This document shows, piece after piece, positions 62,323 to 64,000 of a stretch of 64,000 bases of DNA; the stretch's first letter is position 1; each line of letters opens with the position of its first letter. Both the position numbers and the translations under genes were made by a program. The stretch is from Flavobacteriales bacterium. GTDB lineage: Bacteria > Bacteroidota > Bacteroidia > CAIKAF01. The stretch is taken from the NCBI GenBank assembly GCA_018401695.1, contig JAGYKD010000002.1, positions 62,001 through 126,000 of the forward strand. Direction: 5' to 3'. The notes beneath the pieces were generated by a model that was given only the letters and a program-made list of their open reading frames with translations, ran no database searches and had not been told where the DNA came from.

Positions 62323-63146
62323 TTCTTTTTGCGGAATTTGTACGAAAGTCCGATTTGGGGAGAAAAGCCAAGGTTTTGATGCCAGGCAGAGGCCACGTCT
62401 AAATTAAATTGCTTAAACTTCAAACCCAATCCAAAACTTGGCGACACCGGATTGGTATTAATACCTCCTCTTAAATACACCGCTTCTACTAAATGATATT
62501 CCAAGCCAATGCGCACGGTCGGATCCCGCTCCAAGTCTTTTTCCATTTCAGCGCTTGCCACCAATTTGTCGTCAAAGTTATAGGCTGTGCCTATCCTGAA
62601 TATGGTAGCTATTTTTTCTCGATCAAAACTGTTGAGCGGCGTTCGCGTTGGGTTAAATACATGGGCCGCAATGGTCCAATCTTCGGTGGCTTTTACCAAA
62701 AAGGAAAGCTCACCCGAAGCAGTAAATAAACTGCCAAAATCCTCACCCATTTGAAAAAAATGGAGGTTTAGCTGCAAGCCTGCCGAAAAAATCTCTCCAA
62801 ACTTCCGGCTGTAGGCAAAGCCCATTTTGTTTTCGTTGTAATTGGTGTAGCCAAAACGGTACAGATTTACACCAAAGGTGCCCATCTGTTTTACCGGAAG
62901 AGCAAAGGCTGCTCCCTGAGCACCAAGCTCCGGTGTCAAAAAGCGGTTTTCGTAAAATGCTCCTACGGTGGTTTCCTCCAACCAGGCAAGACCTGCCTGA
63001 TTGTTAAAACTCGACCAAATATCGGTAAGGCCAACCGAGGCATGCCCCATAGCAGCTGACCGAACTCCCGCCGGCCAGTTTTGTCCTGCCAAAGTTCCTA
63101 GGCCAAGCCATGCGGCCAAGAGAATAAGGAGTAGTCGTTTTTTCAT
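62319..63146 (-). CDS. PorV/PorQ-like outer-membrane barrel
   Basis: The 275-residue product has a signal peptide ([12 protein letters not shown]) and the PorV/PorQ family opening [20 protein letters not shown] then [12 protein letters not shown], followed by a 14-stranded barrel ending [10 protein letters not shown]. It may belong to the T9SS attachment complex or be a relative of unknown role. It is between purE and the HhH gene with 4-nt overlaps on both sides. Confidence 0.75.
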   Translation of the reverse strand: MKKRLLLILLAAWLGLGTLAGQNWPAGVRSAAMGHASVGLTDIWSSFNNQAGLAWLEETTVGAFYENRFLTPELGAQGAAFALPVKQMGTFGVNLYRFGYTNYNENKMGFAYSRKFGEIFSAGLQLNLHFFQMGEDFGSLFTASGELSFLVKATEDWTIAAHVFNPTRTPLNSFDREKIATIFRIGTAYNFDDKLVASAEMEKDLERDPTVRIGLEYHLVEAVYLRGGINTNPVSPSFGLGLKFKQFNLDVASAWHQNLGFSPQIGLSYKFRKKK

Positions 63147-63697
63147 TCCTTTGTTTTGGTTTGGAATGCGGTTTCAGGAACCGGCACTTGTTGCGAATAG
63201 TCAAAGGAATGGAAAGCTGATTGGCTTTCCATTACTTTTTGCGTTAATCCTTTTTTAAATACTTCTAACCTTTCTTGAATGTCTTGCCTATGGCTGCCCA
63301 AAATTCGAGCGGCCAACAGACCCGCATTTTTCGCGCCATTCAAGGCTACCGTGGCCACCGGGATTCCTGCCGGCATTTGCAATATGCTCAGCACCGAATC
63401 CCATCCATCCATGGAGTTGGAAGAGTGTATAGGTACGCCAATTACCGGTAAATTGCTCATGCTTGCCACCATCCCAGGTAGGTGCGCCGCTCCTCCGGCG
63501 CCGGCAATAATAACCTCTATTCCGCGAGAGGCTGCCTGTTGTGCATAGCCATACATTCTTTCAGGGGTGCGGTGCGCCGATACTACCGTCATTTCAAAGG
63601 CAATGCCCAACTCCTCGAGCACCTCGGCGGCCTCTCGCATAACAGAAAGGTCTGAACTGCTGCCCATAATAATGGATACCAAGGCCTTTTTTTCCAT
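63143..63697 (-). CDS. purE: N5-carboxyaminoimidazole ribonucleotide mutase
   Basis: The 184-residue enzyme has [49 protein letters not shown] and [18 protein letters not shown], the class I PurE signatures. It moves the carboxyl group in purine synthesis. The C-terminus is extended by about 20 residues beyond most PurE. The start at 63697 is chosen over a TTG three codons upstream. It overlaps the PorV/PorQ-like gene by 4 nt. Confidence 0.95.
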   Translation of the reverse strand: MEKKALVSIIMGSSSDLSVMREAAEVLEELGIAFEMTVVSAHRTPERMYGYAQQAASRGIEVIIAGAGGAAHLPGMVASMSNLPVIGVPIHSSNSMDGWDSVLSILQMPAGIPVATVALNGAKNAGLLAARILGSHRQDIQERLEVFKKGLTQKVMESQSAFHSFDYSQQVPVPETAFQTKTKE

Positions 63698-63719
63698 AGC
63701 CTCCAAATGTAAGCAAAAG

Positions 63720-64000
63720 CTATTTGCCTGCCGTCACTTTTACCTTGGTCGAAATTTCTTTTGCTTTTTGCTCTAAGCCCTTGATATCATCGCTTAGTAA
63801 ACAGATGTGCCCCATTTTGCGGTAAGGTTTTACCTCTGTTTTTCCGTAAAGGTGCACGTAGCAGCCTTCTTCTTTAAATAAGCCTCCCAGTGCACTGTAA
63901 TCCGGTTTTCCATGTGCATTGGGGGCGCCTAATAGGTTCACCAAAGCTGAGGCCCCCGAATTTTTTGTAGCACCGGGAGCTAAGCCTAGCAAAATCCTTA
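63720..64000 (-). CDS. purK: N5-carboxyaminoimidazole ribonucleotide synthase, C-terminal part
   Basis: The open frame enters from the right edge and ends at 63720. The 93 or so visible residues ([20 protein letters not shown] ... [19 protein letters not shown]) are the C-terminal domain of PurK, the ATP-dependent carboxylase that acts before PurE. The stop is 23 nt before purE. The ATP-grasp core is outside the window. Confidence 0.9.
   Translation of the reverse strand, partial: RILLGLAPGATKNSGASALVNLLGAPNAHGKPDYSALGGLFKEEGCYVHLYGKTEVKPYRKMGHICLLSDDIKGLEQKAKEISTKVKVTAGK

Overview
The window comes from a Bacteroidota chromosome, most likely the order Flavobacteriales (GC around 44 percent by eye). 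The evidence is a PorT-like barrel, a GldA-like ATPase, a secreted protease with a type IX (T9SS) sorting domain, PorE-like and PorV/PorQ-like proteins, many short lipoproteins, promoters of the TTTG/TAnnTTTG type, and an rpsU gene with a strong Shine-Dalgarno sequence among genes that mostly lack one. Two sites match the sigma-54 consensus.

Layout. 1-1780: end of an M16 peptidase, a tiny membrane protein, and two LPP20-like lipoprotein genes behind a near-perfect sigma-54 promoter. 1998-10431: a flippase gene, tRNA-His, and a tightly packed minus-strand operon (ffh, folD, PorE-like, WD40, thioesterase, rRNA methyltransferase, TraB/GumN-like). 10748-14333: a cysteine aminopeptidase and a T9SS-exported metalloprotease, separated by an array of 36-bp hairpin units. 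14603-29469: tRNA-Arg, then the translation/transcription superlocus rpsU-xer-hpf-four tRNAs-tuf-tRNA-Trp-secE-nusG-rplKAJL-rpoBC. 30300-38662: di-haem peroxidase, aminotransferase, TrkH, and ubiE-porT-FAD protein. 39558-46009: PhoD-like phosphatase, an AAA_14/DUF4143 ATPase, two FGE-like lipoproteins with a pseudogene relative, and a cystathionine synthase/lyase. 46054-54973: a four-gene envelope operon, rarA, gldA, a GIN-domain protein and a small membrane protein. 55046-59762: metK, a CarH-type MerR/B12 regulator and two ECF sigma factors. 60211-64000: two envelope proteins with purE and purK.

How the genes work together. Much of the window is housekeeping; the accessory part is mostly envelope biology: T9SS parts and a cargo, barrels, and lipoproteins. 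The MerR/B12 regulator followed by ECF sigma genes resembles light- or B12-responsive circuits known elsewhere, but no carotenoid genes are present here.

The strongest new signal is a family of short non-autonomous transposable elements (MITEs). Four complete copies (29794-29988, 44630-44772, 57366-57639, 59955-60097) have GAGAC...GTCTC-type terminal inverted repeats, and each is flanked by a perfect but different 5-bp direct repeat (ATTTT, CTATG, CACCT, GAATG). Arm substitutions are matched on both sides, and the two longer copies carry 18-bp CCTGAC-type palindromes inside. Other intergenic repeat families (GC-rich about 200 bp, 106 bp, 111 bp and 36 bp) fill most of the remaining gene-free sequence.
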